Shown piece by piece: positions 6,721 through 13,903 of a DNA stretch of 64,000 nt (positions are counted from its first letter, which is position 1; the number at the start of each line of letters is the position of its first letter). Origin of the DNA: Paracoccaceae bacterium (GTDB lineage: Bacteria > Pseudomonadota > Alphaproteobacteria > Rhodobacterales > Rhodobacteraceae); assembly GCA_024236495.1 (NCBI GenBank), contig JACKKJ010000004.1:124001-188000 (forward strand). The letters run 5' to 3'. The translations under genes were made by a program, and so were the position numbers. The notes under the pieces were generated by a model. The model did not search any database, was not told where the DNA came from, and saw only the letters and a program-made list of their open reading frames with translations.

Positions 6721-8011
6721 GGAATTCCTTGGCGGGCTGAGCGAGGGGGCGCTGATGTCGTTGCCCTGGCTCTTCGAGTTCTGGGCGCTGCCGCACCAGT
6801 TGCCCCCGGAGGGCGCCTGGAAGACCTGGGTGATCATGGGCGGGCGCGGCGCGGGCAAGACCCGCGCCGGGGCCGAATGGGTGCGCGCCGAGGTGGAGGG
6901 GCCGCGGCCGATGGACCCCGGCCGGGCGCGCCGCGTGGCGCTGGTCGGCGAGACGGTCGATCAGGTGCGCGAGGTGATGGTGTTTGGCGACAGCGGGATC
7001 ATGGCCTGTTCGCCTCCGGACCGCAAACCGGTGTGGGAGGCGACGCGCAAGCGACTGGTCTGGCCGAACGGGGCGGTGGCGCAGGTCTTTTCGGCGCATG
7101 AGCCAGAGGCGCTGCGGGGGCCGCAGTTCGATGCCGCCTGGGTCGATGAGCTTGCCAAGTGGAAGCGCGCGGAGGATGCCTGGGACATGCTGCAGTTCGC
7201 ATTGAGGCTTGGCGAGCATCCGCGACAGGTGGTGACGACGACGCCGAAGAACGTGGGCGTGCTGAAGGCGATCCTGCAAAACCCCTCCACCGTGATCACC
7301 CATGCGCCGACGGCGGCGAACAAGGCGCATCTGGCGGCATCTTTCCTGGCGGAGGTCGAGGCGCGCTATGCCGGAACGCGGCTGGGACGGCAGGAACTGG
7401 AGGGTGAGCTTCTGGAGGATGTCGAGGGCGCGCTTTGGACGACAGCGATGATCGAAGCGGGCCGCAGGGCGCCGCCGGCGCGGTTCTCGCGCGTGGTGGT
7501 GGCGGTCGATCCGGCGGTGTCGGGGCGCACCGGGGCGGACGAATGCGGCATCGTCGTTGCCGGTGCGGTGACCGAGGGGCCGCCGGAGACCTGGCGCGCC
7601 TGGGTGCTGGAGGATGCGAGCCTGTCGGGATCGCCCCTGCGCTGGGCGGAAGAGGCGGTCGCGGCCTTTCGCAGGCACGGCGCCGACCGGCTGGTCGCGG
7701 AGGTCAACCAGGGTGGCAAGCTTGTCGAAAGCGTGGTGCGCCAGGTCGATCCGATGATCCCCTACCGCGGGGTTTCGGCCGCGGCCGGGAAGGCGGCGCG
7801 GGCCGAGCCGGTGGCCGCGCTTTACGAACAGGGGCGGGTGCATCACGCGCGCGGCCTAGGCCGGCTGGAGGACCAGATGTGCCGGATGACCGTCGCGGGC
7901 TATCAGGGGCGGGGCAGTCCTGACCGGGTCGACGCGCTGGTCTGGGCCTTGAGCGAATTGCTGCTAGACCCCGCCGCGAGGGGGCGGCGCCCGCAGGTCC
8001 GCAGCCTTTGA
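6602..8011 (+). CDS. g2: GTA g2, large terminase (packaging ATPase/nuclease)
   Basis: DNA-packaging motor that fills GTA heads with random host DNA. From the chosen start the product is 469 aa. Seen: Walker A GGRGAGKT (about 80-87), an acidic Walker B-like segment FDAAWVDELAKW, the ATPase coupling motif TTTPKN, and the RNase H-like nuclease core starting VVVAVDPAVSGRTGADE near residue 300. The start is uncertain. I chose TTG 6602 because GAGGAGAGG lies 7 nt upstream; it overlaps g1 by 119 nt. TTG 6671 and ATG 6755 are alternatives, but the last would cut off the conserved helix before LPWLFEFWA. Confidence 0.92.
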   Translation: MKNSAKSRQASFTTTRSTSTPHELRSAAAWLACATPETVEEFLGGLSEGALMSLPWLFEFWALPHQLPPEGAWKTWVIMGGRGAGKTRAGAEWVRAEVEGPRPMDPGRARRVALVGETVDQVREVMVFGDSGIMACSPPDRKPVWEATRKRLVWPNGAVAQVFSAHEPEALRGPQFDAAWVDELAKWKRAEDAWDMLQFALRLGEHPRQVVTTTPKNVGVLKAILQNPSTVITHAPTAANKAHLAASFLAEVEARYAGTRLGRQELEGELLEDVEGALWTTAMIEAGRRAPPARFSRVVVAVDPAVSGRTGADECGIVVAGAVTEGPPETWRAWVLEDASLSGSPLRWAEEAVAAFRRHGADRLVAEVNQGGKLVESVVRQVDPMIPYRGVSAAAGKAARAEPVAALYEQGRVHHARGLGRLEDQMCRMTVAGYQGRGSPDRVDALVWALSELLLDPAARGRRPQVRSL

Positions 8012-8023
8012 ACGGGCGGGGAG

Positions 8024-8077
8024 GCCGGGGGTTTCACACCCCCGGACCCCCGTGGAGTATTTGGGCCAGAATGAAGG
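8024..8077 (+). repeat. dispersed post-stop hairpin element, copy 1 (between g2 and g3)
   Basis: CCGGGGG (8025-8031) pairs with CCCCCGG (8039-8045) around TTTCACA; a tail CCCCCGTGGAGTATTT then runs into GGGCCAGAATGAA. The same hairpin-plus-tail layout recurs at 31309-31361 and 62104-62155. This copy begins 13 nt after the g2 stop, in the sense direction, inside the GTA operon. It may act as a partial terminator or a 3'-end processing or stability signal. Confidence 0.7.
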
Positions 8078-8128
8078 AGCGCCGGCCGGGCCGGTTCCCT
8101 TGGCCGTTTCATCAGACGGGAGATGCCG

Positions 8129-9301
8129 ATGGCGTGGAATTTTTTCCGGCGCGTGGATGAGGCCGTGCCGGAGCGCAAGGCCTCGGCCGCGGGGCGGGTG
8201 GTTGCCTGGGGCGCGGCGGGGCGCGTGGCCTGGAGCCCGCGCGACACCGTGAGCCTGACGAGGACGGGTTTTTCCGGCAATCCGGTAGGGTTCCGGGCGG
8301 TGAAGCTGATCGCGGAGGCGGCGGCGGCGCTGCCCCTGGTCTGCCAGGACCGGGAGCGGCGCTACGAGGCGCATCCGGTGGTCGAGCTGATGCGGCGTCC
8401 GAACCCCGGGCAGGGGCGGGCGGAGCTGTTCGAGGCGCTTTACGGCCAGCTTCTTCTGAGTGGCAACGGCTATCTGGAGGCGGTGGGGCCGGGCGGGTTG
8501 CCGCGCGAGCTGCATGTGCTGCGGTCCGACCGGATGGCGGTGGTGCCGGGCGCGGACGGCTGGCCTGTGGCCTATGACTATGCGGTGGGCGGACGCAAGC
8601 ACCGGTTCGACATGACCGGGCCGGCCGATCCGGTATGCCATATCAGGAGTTTCCATCCCCAGGACGATCACTACGGGTTGTCGCCCCTGCAGGCGGCGGC
8701 GGTGGCGATCGACGTGCACAACAGCGCCTCGGCCTGGTCGAAGGCGCTTCTGGACAATGCTGCGCGGCCTTCGGGGGCGATCGTCTACAAGGGCGCGGAG
8801 GGGCAGGGGAGCCTGTCGGCGGACCAGTACGACCGGCTGGTGAGCGAGATGGAGGCCCATCACCAGGGCGCGCGCAATGCCGGGCGGCCGATGCTTCTGG
8901 AGGGCGGGCTTGACTGGAAGCCGATGGGGTTCAGCCCGTCGGACATGGAATTCCAGAAGACCAAGGAGGCGGCGGCGCGGGAGATCGCGGTGGCCTTCGG
9001 GGTGCCGCCGATGCTGCTGGGCATCCCGGGGGACGCGACCTATGCGAACTATCAGGAGGCGAACCGCGCGTTCTATCGCCTGACGGTGCTGCCGCTGGCG
9101 ACGCGGGTCGCGGCGGCGGTCGGGCATTGGCTTTCGGCCCATCTGGGCGAACAGATGGAACTGCGCCCGGACCTCGACCAGGTGCCGGCGCTGGCGGCGG
9201 AGCGTGATCAGCAGTGGAAGCGCGTGGGCGAGGCGGAGTTCCTGACCCAGGCCGAGAAGCGCGCGATCCTTGGCCTGCCGCCGCTGATGGAGGGCGCCTG
9301 A
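8129..9301 (+). CDS. g3: GTA g3, HK97-family portal protein
   Basis: Forms the dodecameric ring at the capsid vertex through which DNA enters. 390 aa, usual length for GTA portals. Seen: the early RVAWSPRD..VSLTRTGF segment, NPVGFRAVKLIAEA, the wing region with LLLSGNGYLEAVG, LSPLQAAAVAIDVHNSA, and the clip and C-terminal FGVPPMLLGIPGDATYANYQEA typical of the phage_portal family. ATG 8129 is preferred to 8123 because GGGAG (8118-8122) sits six bases before 8129 but abuts 8123. Confidence 0.95.
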   Translation: MAWNFFRRVDEAVPERKASAAGRVVAWGAAGRVAWSPRDTVSLTRTGFSGNPVGFRAVKLIAEAAAALPLVCQDRERRYEAHPVVELMRRPNPGQGRAELFEALYGQLLLSGNGYLEAVGPGGLPRELHVLRSDRMAVVPGADGWPVAYDYAVGGRKHRFDMTGPADPVCHIRSFHPQDDHYGLSPLQAAAVAIDVHNSASAWSKALLDNAARPSGAIVYKGAEGQGSLSADQYDRLVSEMEAHHQGARNAGRPMLLEGGLDWKPMGFSPSDMEFQKTKEAAAREIAVAFGVPPMLLGIPGDATYANYQEANRAFYRLTVLPLATRVAAAVGHWLSAHLGEQMELRPDLDQVPALAAERDQQWKRVGEAEFLTQAEKRAILGLPPLMEGA

Positions 9302-9302
9302 G

Positions 9303-9536
9303 GTGGCGGCGGGGTCGCGCTATCTGAAGGAGCCGTTCGAATGCGCGCACGAGCACCGGTTCGAGGCCACCGAGAGGATCATGGCCTTGCAGTTCGAGAC
9401 CGTCGAGCGGCGGCTTGAGCGGATCGAGGCGATGATCGAGGGCGTCGAGAAGCGGCTGTGGATGACGGTCTTCGGGGTCGTCGGCGTCATCCTGAGCCAG
9501 GCCGCGCAATCGGCGCTGGAATTCGGGGCGAGATAG
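9303..9536 (+). CDS. g3.5: GTA g3.5, small membrane-anchored protein
   Basis: 77 aa from a GTG start, one base after the g3 stop. Seen: a charged N-terminal half with a likely short coiled coil (ETVERRLERIEAMIEGVEKRL), then a hydrophobic C-terminal helix (about residues 52-70, LWMTVFGVVGVILSQAA) that could span a membrane. The same position holds a small gene of unknown role in other Rhodobacterales GTA clusters. A structural or accessory role in head assembly is only inferred from location. Confidence 0.75.
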   Translation: MAAGSRYLKEPFECAHEHRFEATERIMALQFETVERRLERIEAMIEGVEKRLWMTVFGVVGVILSQAAQSALEFGAR

Positions 9537-9544
9537 GAAAGCAG

Positions 9545-10102
9545 ATGAGAACAGTGGATTACGGGCTGGAGACGAAGTTCTGCCGGCTGGGCGAGGATGT
9601 CTCGCTGAAGGAGGGATGCCGGATCGAGGGCTATGCCTCGGTCTTCGGGGTGCCCGATCAGGGGGGCGACGTGGTGGCCGCCGGGGCCTACCGGCGGTCG
9701 CTAAGGCAGCTGCGGGAGGCGGGGCGCGGGGTCAAGATGCTATGGCAGCATGATCCGGCCCAGCCGATCGGGGTCTGGGAGGAGATCGTCGAGGATGCGC
9801 GCGGCCTGAAGGTCAAGGGGCGCATCCTGACCGAGGTCGGCAAGGGGCGCGAGGCGGCGGCCCTGCTGGCGGCGGGGGCCATCGACGGTTTGTCGATCGG
9901 CTACCGCACGGTGACGGCGGAGCGGGATGCGAAGGGCCAGCGGCTTCTTCGCGAGGTGGAGCTTTGGGAGGTGTCGCTGGTTACGTTCCCGATGCTTCCC
10001 GAGGCGCGGGTGGCGGCGAAGGGCGAAAGCCTTTCCGAAGCCGCCTTGCGCGAACTGGCGGCCGTGTTCGAGGACGCGCGCCGGACGCTGGCGGGCGAAT
10101 AG
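9545..10102 (+). CDS. g4: GTA g4, HK97-type prohead protease
   Basis: Serine protease that removes the capsid scaffold (delta) domain during head maturation. 185 aa. Seen: YASVFGVPDQGGDVV, the catalytic His69 in MLWQHDP and the nucleophile Ser117 in IDGLSIGY, in the order of the phage HK97 gp4 family, then LWEVSLVTFPMLPEARV. The start was chosen at MRTVDYGLE (9545), with AGGAAAG upstream; longer reading to 9458 would enter g3.5. It lies directly before its substrate, g5. Confidence 0.95.
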   Translation: MRTVDYGLETKFCRLGEDVSLKEGCRIEGYASVFGVPDQGGDVVAAGAYRRSLRQLREAGRGVKMLWQHDPAQPIGVWEEIVEDARGLKVKGRILTEVGKGREAAALLAAGAIDGLSIGYRTVTAERDAKGQRLLREVELWEVSLVTFPMLPEARVAAKGESLSEAALRELAAVFEDARRTLAGE

Positions 10103-10137
10103 CCCGCGAATGACCAACCCTGACTTGAGGTGATGGG

Positions 10138-11346
10138 ATGACGAAGACCGAGACGAAGGCTCGGGCCGGGGAAGGCGTGTCCGACGCGCCGGCCGAGGCG
10201 GTGAAGGCCGCGCTGCAGGGGTTCCTGGGCGAATTCAAGGGCTTTCAGGACGACATGAAATCGAAGTTGCAACAACAGGAAGAGCGACTGACCATGCTGG
10301 ATCGCAAATCTTACTCTGCCGGACAATCGCTGGGGCGCCCGGCGCTGTCGACCGCGGTCGATCTGGACGCGCCGCACAAGAAGGCCTTTGCGGCCTATCT
10401 GCGGTCGGGCGACGACGACGCCCTGCGCGGCCTGGCCCTGGAAGGCAAGGCGCTGAACACCCAGGTGAACGCCGAGGGCGGGTTCCTGGTCGACCCCGAG
10501 ACCTCGGACAGGATCCGAGGGGTTCTGAAGTCGTTGGCCTCGGTTCGGGCGATCGCCAATGTGGTGAACGTGGAGGCGTCGTCCTTCGATGTGCTGGTCG
10601 ATCACACCGACATGGGGTCGGGCTGGGCGACGGAGACCGGCACGCTGTCGGAGACCGGAACGCCGCAGATCGACCGCATCTCGATCCCGCTTCACGAACT
10701 GTCGGCGATGCCGAAGGCCAGCCAGCGGCTTCTGGACGACAGCGCCTTCGATATCGAGGGCTGGCTTGCCGGGCGGATCGCCGACAAGTTCGCAAGGGCC
10801 GAGGCGCAGGCCTTTGTCAACGGCGACGGAATCGACAAGCCGAAGGGCTTCCTCAGCCATACGGCGGTGGATGACGGGGTCTGGGCCTGGGGCGCGCTTG
10901 GCTATGTGCCGACCGGGGCGGCGGGCGATTTCGCGCCGACGAACGCATCGGACGCCATCGTCGATCTGGTCTATGCGCTGAACGCCGAATACCGCGCGAA
11001 CGCGACCTTCGTGATGAACTCCAAGACCGCGGGCGCGGTGCGCAAGATGAAGGATGCCGACGGCCGGTTCCTTTGGTCCGACGGGCTGCAGGCGGGCGAA
11101 CCGGCGCGGCTGATGGGCTATCCGGTGCTGATCGCGGAGGACATGCCCGACATCGGGGCGGATGCCTGCGCGATCGCCTTTGGCGATTTCCACAACGGCT
11201 ACACGATCGCCGAGCGGCCGGACATGCGGGTGTTGCGTGACCCGTTCTCGGCCAAGCCGCATGTTCTTTTCTACGCCTCCAAGCGCGTGGGCGGCGATGT
11301 GAGCGACTTTGCGGCGATCAAGCTGCTGAAATTCGCGGTGTCGTAA
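10138..11346 (+). CDS. g5: GTA g5, major capsid protein (HK97 fold)
   Basis: 402-aa shell protein. Residues 1 to about 100 form a charged helical stretch (with LQQQEERLTMLDRK) resembling the HK97 delta/scaffold domain removed by g4. The coat domain follows, with NAEGGFLVDPE, the E-loop and P-domain region around GWATETGTLSETG, and the A-domain block YTIAERPDMRVLRDPFS. The gene is preceded by TGAGGTGATGGG. It is followed by an unusually structured 150-nt gap, which may help set its high expression relative to downstream tail genes. Confidence 0.96.
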   Translation: MTKTETKARAGEGVSDAPAEAVKAALQGFLGEFKGFQDDMKSKLQQQEERLTMLDRKSYSAGQSLGRPALSTAVDLDAPHKKAFAAYLRSGDDDALRGLALEGKALNTQVNAEGGFLVDPETSDRIRGVLKSLASVRAIANVVNVEASSFDVLVDHTDMGSGWATETGTLSETGTPQIDRISIPLHELSAMPKASQRLLDDSAFDIEGWLAGRIADKFARAEAQAFVNGDGIDKPKGFLSHTAVDDGVWAWGALGYVPTGAAGDFAPTNASDAIVDLVYALNAEYRANATFVMNSKTAGAVRKMKDADGRFLWSDGLQAGEPARLMGYPVLIAEDMPDIGADACAIAFGDFHNGYTIAERPDMRVLRDPFSAKPHVLFYASKRVGGDVSDFAAIKLLKFAVS

Positions 11347-11380
11347 GACAGGTGCGGATGGGTCGGGGCGCGATCGCCCC

Positions 11381-11476
11381 GGCCCGGGCGGGCGCGAGGT
11401 GCGCGGCCGGTGTCGTCTAGCTGCTTCCTCCGTCCGAGCGACACCGGCTGCCTCGCGCCCCTCCTTTCGGGGGAGG
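11381..11476 (+). promoter_or_regulatory. nested RNA stem structure between capsid gene g5 and g6
   Basis: Two perfect 10-bp stems are nested: outer GGGCGCGAGG (11390-11399) with CCTCGCGCCC (11451-11460), inner GCCGGTGTCG (11406-11415) with CGACACCGGC (11439-11448), leaving a 23-nt loop. A third hairpin, about CCCTCC-TTTC-GGGGGAGG (11459-11476), overlaps the end of the outer stem and would compete with it. There is no T-run. The layout suggests a 3' mRNA stabiliser, processing site or partial attenuator setting the capsid:tail transcript ratio. Confidence 0.6.
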
Positions 11477-11498
11477 ACAAGACGATCGGAGATTTCCC

Positions 11499-12095
11499 AT
11501 GATGCTGAGCGAGTTGAGCCCGGTCGCGCAGGCCGCGCTGCCGGTGCAGGCGTTCAAGGACCATCTGCGGCTGGGCACCGGGTTTGCCGATGACGGGGCC
11601 GAAGATGCGCTGGCCGAGGCCTATCTGCGCGCGGCGCTGGCCGCGATCGAGGCACGGACCGGAAAGGCGATCCTTGCACGCGATTTCCGCCTGGAGCTGA
11701 CCGACTGGCGGGACGACTGGGCGCAGGCGCTGCCCGTCGCGCCGGTCTCGGCGGTGGTGTCGGTCAGCCTGCGCGACGACACGGGCGCGGCCGAGATGGT
11801 CGACGCCGCGCGCTATGCGCTTGAGCGCGACATGCACCGGCCCCGGCTGCGGTCGGTGGGCGGATATCTTCCCGGGGTTCCCGCGGGCGGCACGGTCGAG
11901 GTGGTCTTTACGGCGGGGTTCGGGCCCGCCTGGGCCGACGTGCCGCCCGATCTGGGGCAGGCGGTGTTCCTGCTGGCGGCAAGCTATCACGAACATCGCC
12001 ACGAGGGCGAAAAGGCCCGCGCGATGCCGCACGGGATCGCCGCGCTGATCGAACGCTGGCGCAATGTCCGGGTGCTGGGCGGAGGTGCGGCATGA
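11499..12095 (+). CDS. g6: GTA g6, head-tail adaptor (gp6-like)
   Basis: 198-aa connector that sits below the portal. Seen: an N-terminal helical hairpin rich in Ala and Leu (ALAEAYLRAALAAIEARTGK), then the beta segments DFRLELTDWRDDWAQALPVAPV and TVEVVFTAGFG, and a helical C-terminus PPDLGQAVFLLAASYHEHR, the pattern of phage_connect/gp6-like adaptors. CGGAGA sits 6 nt before the start. Its stop overlaps g7 (ATGA), and g6-g7-g8 form a tightly coupled set for head completion. Confidence 0.88.
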   Translation: MMLSELSPVAQAALPVQAFKDHLRLGTGFADDGAEDALAEAYLRAALAAIEARTGKAILARDFRLELTDWRDDWAQALPVAPVSAVVSVSLRDDTGAAEMVDAARYALERDMHRPRLRSVGGYLPGVPAGGTVEVVFTAGFGPAWADVPPDLGQAVFLLAASYHEHRHEGEKARAMPHGIAALIERWRNVRVLGGGAA

Positions 12096-12430
12096 AAGGC
12101 GTGCGGCTGAACCGCCGGCTGGTGCTGGAGGAGGCGGTGCGCGTGGCCGACGGCGCGGGCGGGTACGCTACGGTCTGGGAAGACCGCGGCGTCCTGTGGG
12201 CCGCGATCGAGGCGGGAACGGGTCGGGAGCGGGCAGGCGAGTTCGTGACCGTGTCGACCGTCACCTACCGGATCACCGTGCGCGCGGCACCCTTCGGCGC
12301 GCCGCGCCGACCAAAGCCCGAACAGCGCCTGCGCGAGGGGGCGCGGGTCTTTCGGATCGCGGCGGTCGCGGAGGACGATGCGGACGGTCGCTATCTGACC
12401 TGCTTCGCGCAGGAGGAGGTTGTGGCATGA
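12092..12430 (+). CDS. g7: GTA g7, head closure / head-tail joining protein
   Basis: 112-aa small beta-barrel protein of the SPP1 gp16 / head-tail joining family, predicted to plug the connector after DNA filling. Seen: short basic N-terminus (MKGVRLNRRLVLEE), GGYATVWEDRGVLWAAIEA, VTYRITVRA and a C-terminal YLTCFAQEEVVA, matching the alternating strand pattern of the family. It overlaps g6 and g8 by 4 nt each (ATGA), so translation is coupled. Confidence 0.85.
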   Translation: MKGVRLNRRLVLEEAVRVADGAGGYATVWEDRGVLWAAIEAGTGRERAGEFVTVSTVTYRITVRAAPFGAPRRPKPEQRLREGARVFRIAAVAEDDADGRYLTCFAQEEVVA

Positions 12431-12834
12431 GCTACGGTGTGTCGGCCGCACTTCAGGCGGCGGTCTACCAGCGGCTTGCGGGCGATGGCGTGCTGTCGCC
12501 GCTTGTCGGCGGGGCGATCTATGACGCGGCACCGCCCGGCGCGGTCGCGGGCACCTATGTGTCGCTTGGGCCAGAGGACGCCCGCGATGCCTCGGATCAG
12601 GTGGGGCGGGGTGCCTTTCACGAATTCGTCGTTTCGGTCGTGACCGATGCGGCGGGCTTCCAGACGGCCAAGACCGTCGCGGCGGCGGTGTCGGACGCGC
12701 TGACGGGGGCGTCGCTGCCGCTGTCGCGCGGGCGGCTTGTCGGGCTGTGGTTCCTGCGCGCCCGTGCCCGCCGCGTCGAGGAGGCGGACGTGCGCCGCAT
12801 CGACCTGACGTTCCGCGCGCGGGTCGAGGACTAG
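12427..12834 (+). CDS. g8: GTA g8, tail terminator (DUF3168 family)
   Basis: 135-aa protein predicted to cap the finished tail tube and dock it to the head. Seen: ALQAAVYQRLAGDGVLSPLVGGAIYDAAP near the N-terminus in two short blocks, YVSLGPEDARDASD, and the strand-helix-strand end around VEEADVRRIDLTFRARVED, typical of DUF3168/tail completion proteins. The ATG at 12427 overlaps the g7 stop. The stop is followed immediately by three tandem 15-bp repeats. Confidence 0.87.
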   Translation: MSYGVSAALQAAVYQRLAGDGVLSPLVGGAIYDAAPPGAVAGTYVSLGPEDARDASDQVGRGAFHEFVVSVVTDAAGFQTAKTVAAAVSDALTGASLPLSRGRLVGLWFLRARARRVEEADVRRIDLTFRARVED

Positions 12835-12879
12835 GCACGAAGGCCCCGGGCACGAAGGCCCCGGGCACGAAGGCACCGG
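12835..12879 (+). repeat. three tandem 15-bp repeats after g8
   Basis: The unit GCACGAAGGCCCCGG occurs at 12835-12849 and 12850-12864, and with one change (A for C) at 12865-12879. It begins one base after the g8 stop codon. It is non-coding; g9 starts at 12937. Copy number may vary by slippage. Confidence 0.9.
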
Positions 12880-12936
12880 GCGCGGCGCGGGACTATCAGG
12901 GGGCGTGGCCCCTTCATCACCAATCGGAGACCAGAC

Positions 12937-13359
12937 ATGGCGGCCCAGAACGGCAAGGATCTACTTATCAAGCTCGACCTGACTGGGGGCGGGCAGTTTT
13001 CGACCATCGCGGGGCTCAGGGCCACGCGGATCAGCTTCAACGCCGAGACGGTGGACATCACCAGCCTCGACAGCCAGGGCGGGTGGCGCGAGCTTCTGGG
13101 GGGCGCGGGGGTCCGGTCCGCCTCGGTCTCCGGTTCCGGGGTGTTCGTGGACGGCGATACCGACGAGCGCGCGCGCCAGATCTTCTTTGACGCCGTCGTC
13201 GGGCTTTTTCAGGTCATCATCCCGGATTTTGGCATCGTCGAAGGGCCTTTCCAGATCACCGCGATCGAGTATGCGGGCAGCTACAACGGCGAGGCGACCT
13301 ATGAACTGTCGCTTGCCTCTGCCGGGGCGCTGACCTTCACGCCGCTCGTGTCGGTGTGA
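12937..13359 (+). CDS. g9: GTA g9, major tail (tube) protein
   Basis: 140-aa tail tube subunit that stacks as hexamers around the tape measure. Seen: MAAQNGKDLLIKLD, RISFNAETVDITSLDS, an acidic loop FVDGDTDERARQIFFDAV, and the C-terminal GSYNGEATYELSLASAG, all characteristic of phage major tail protein 2 / TP901-1 family members in GTAs. The gene ends in an overlap with a possible g10 GTG start. It sits right before the assembly-chaperone pair, as in siphophages. Confidence 0.93.
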   Translation: MAAQNGKDLLIKLDLTGGGQFSTIAGLRATRISFNAETVDITSLDSQGGWRELLGGAGVRSASVSGSGVFVDGDTDERARQIFFDAVVGLFQVIIPDFGIVEGPFQITAIEYAGSYNGEATYELSLASAGALTFTPLVSV

Positions 13360-13361
13360 CG

Positions 13362-13679
13362 ATGAACCCCTGGGCGGGAGAGGTCGCGATCGTCGTGGAC
13401 GGTGAACGGCGCATCGCGAAGCTGACGCTGGGGGCGCTGGCCGAACTGGAGGCGGCGCTGGGCGCGGGGTCGCTACTGGAGATCGCGGAGCGGTTCGAGG
13501 CGGGACGGTTCACCAGCCGCGATGTGCTGATGCTGGTCGTCGCCGGGCTGCGCGGCGGCGGTTGGGACGGCACGGCGGAGACGCTGATGACGGCCGAGAT
13601 CGCGGGGGGGCCGGTTGGCGCCGCGCGGGCGGCGGCCGAGCTTCTGGCGCGCGCCTTCGCGGTGCCGGAAGCGTCGTGA
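13362..13679 (+). CDS. g10: GTA g10, tail assembly protein (chaperone, G-like)
   Basis: 105 aa from ATG 13362 (GTG 13356 overlapping g9 is an alternative). It begins MNPWAGEVAIVVDGERR, as GTA gp10 proteins do, and contains AELEAALGAGSLLEIAERF. By position between tube (g9) and tape measure (g11) it corresponds to phage lambda G, a tail assembly chaperone. Near its end, codons Ala-Gly-Gly lie in a seven-G run (13604-13610) phased as a -1 slippery site. The -1 frame is open into g10.1, so a longer g10-g10.1 fusion may also be made. Confidence 0.88.
   Translation: MNPWAGEVAIVVDGERRIAKLTLGALAELEAALGAGSLLEIAERFEAGRFTSRDVLMLVVAGLRGGGWDGTAETLMTAEIAGGPVGAARAAAELLARAFAVPEAS
13604..13633 (+). other. 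candidate -1 programmed frameshift site joining g10 to g10.1
   Basis: In the g10 frame the sequence reads G-GGG-GGG (13604-13610), the X XXY YYZ pattern allowing both tRNAs to re-pair one base back. The -1 frame is open from 13562 to the g10.1 stop at 13903. A small hairpin, GCCGC (13620-13624) with GCGGC (13629-13633), begins 9 nt after the heptamer, a workable spacing for a stimulator. This mirrors the conserved G/GT arrangement of long-tailed phages. Inferred, not tested. Confidence 0.55.
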
Positions 13680-13903
13680 CGCGGTTCGACTGGCCCGCGC
13701 TTCTGCGGCTGGGGCTTCATCAGCTGCGGCTGACGCCGGCGGAGTTCTGGCGGCTGACCCCGGTGGAACTGGTCCTGATGCTTGGGGAGCCGCGCGGTGG
13801 TCGGCCGATGGACCGGGCGCGGCTTGATGCGCTGGTCGCGGCCTGGCCGGACAAGATGGAAGGGAACGGAGATGGCAGCAACGGACGGACTGGACGGGCT
13901 TGA
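13676..13903 (+). CDS. g10.1: GTA g10.1, tail assembly chaperone (TAC, T-like part)
   Basis: 75 aa from a GTG whose last bases form the g10 stop (GTGA). Seen: FDWPALLRLGLHQLRLTP, then AEFWRLTPVELVLML and a C-terminal acid/base helix. The FW-L-P-E pattern belongs to a small phage tail assembly chaperone family found at this site in Rhodobacterales GTAs. It ends inside the start of g11 (32-nt overlap). It may be made alone from the GTG or as a g10 fusion by frameshift. It is too short to be called from homology alone, but the context is strong. Confidence 0.8.
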   Translation: MTRFDWPALLRLGLHQLRLTPAEFWRLTPVELVLMLGEPRGGRPMDRARLDALVAAWPDKMEGNGDGSNGRTGRA

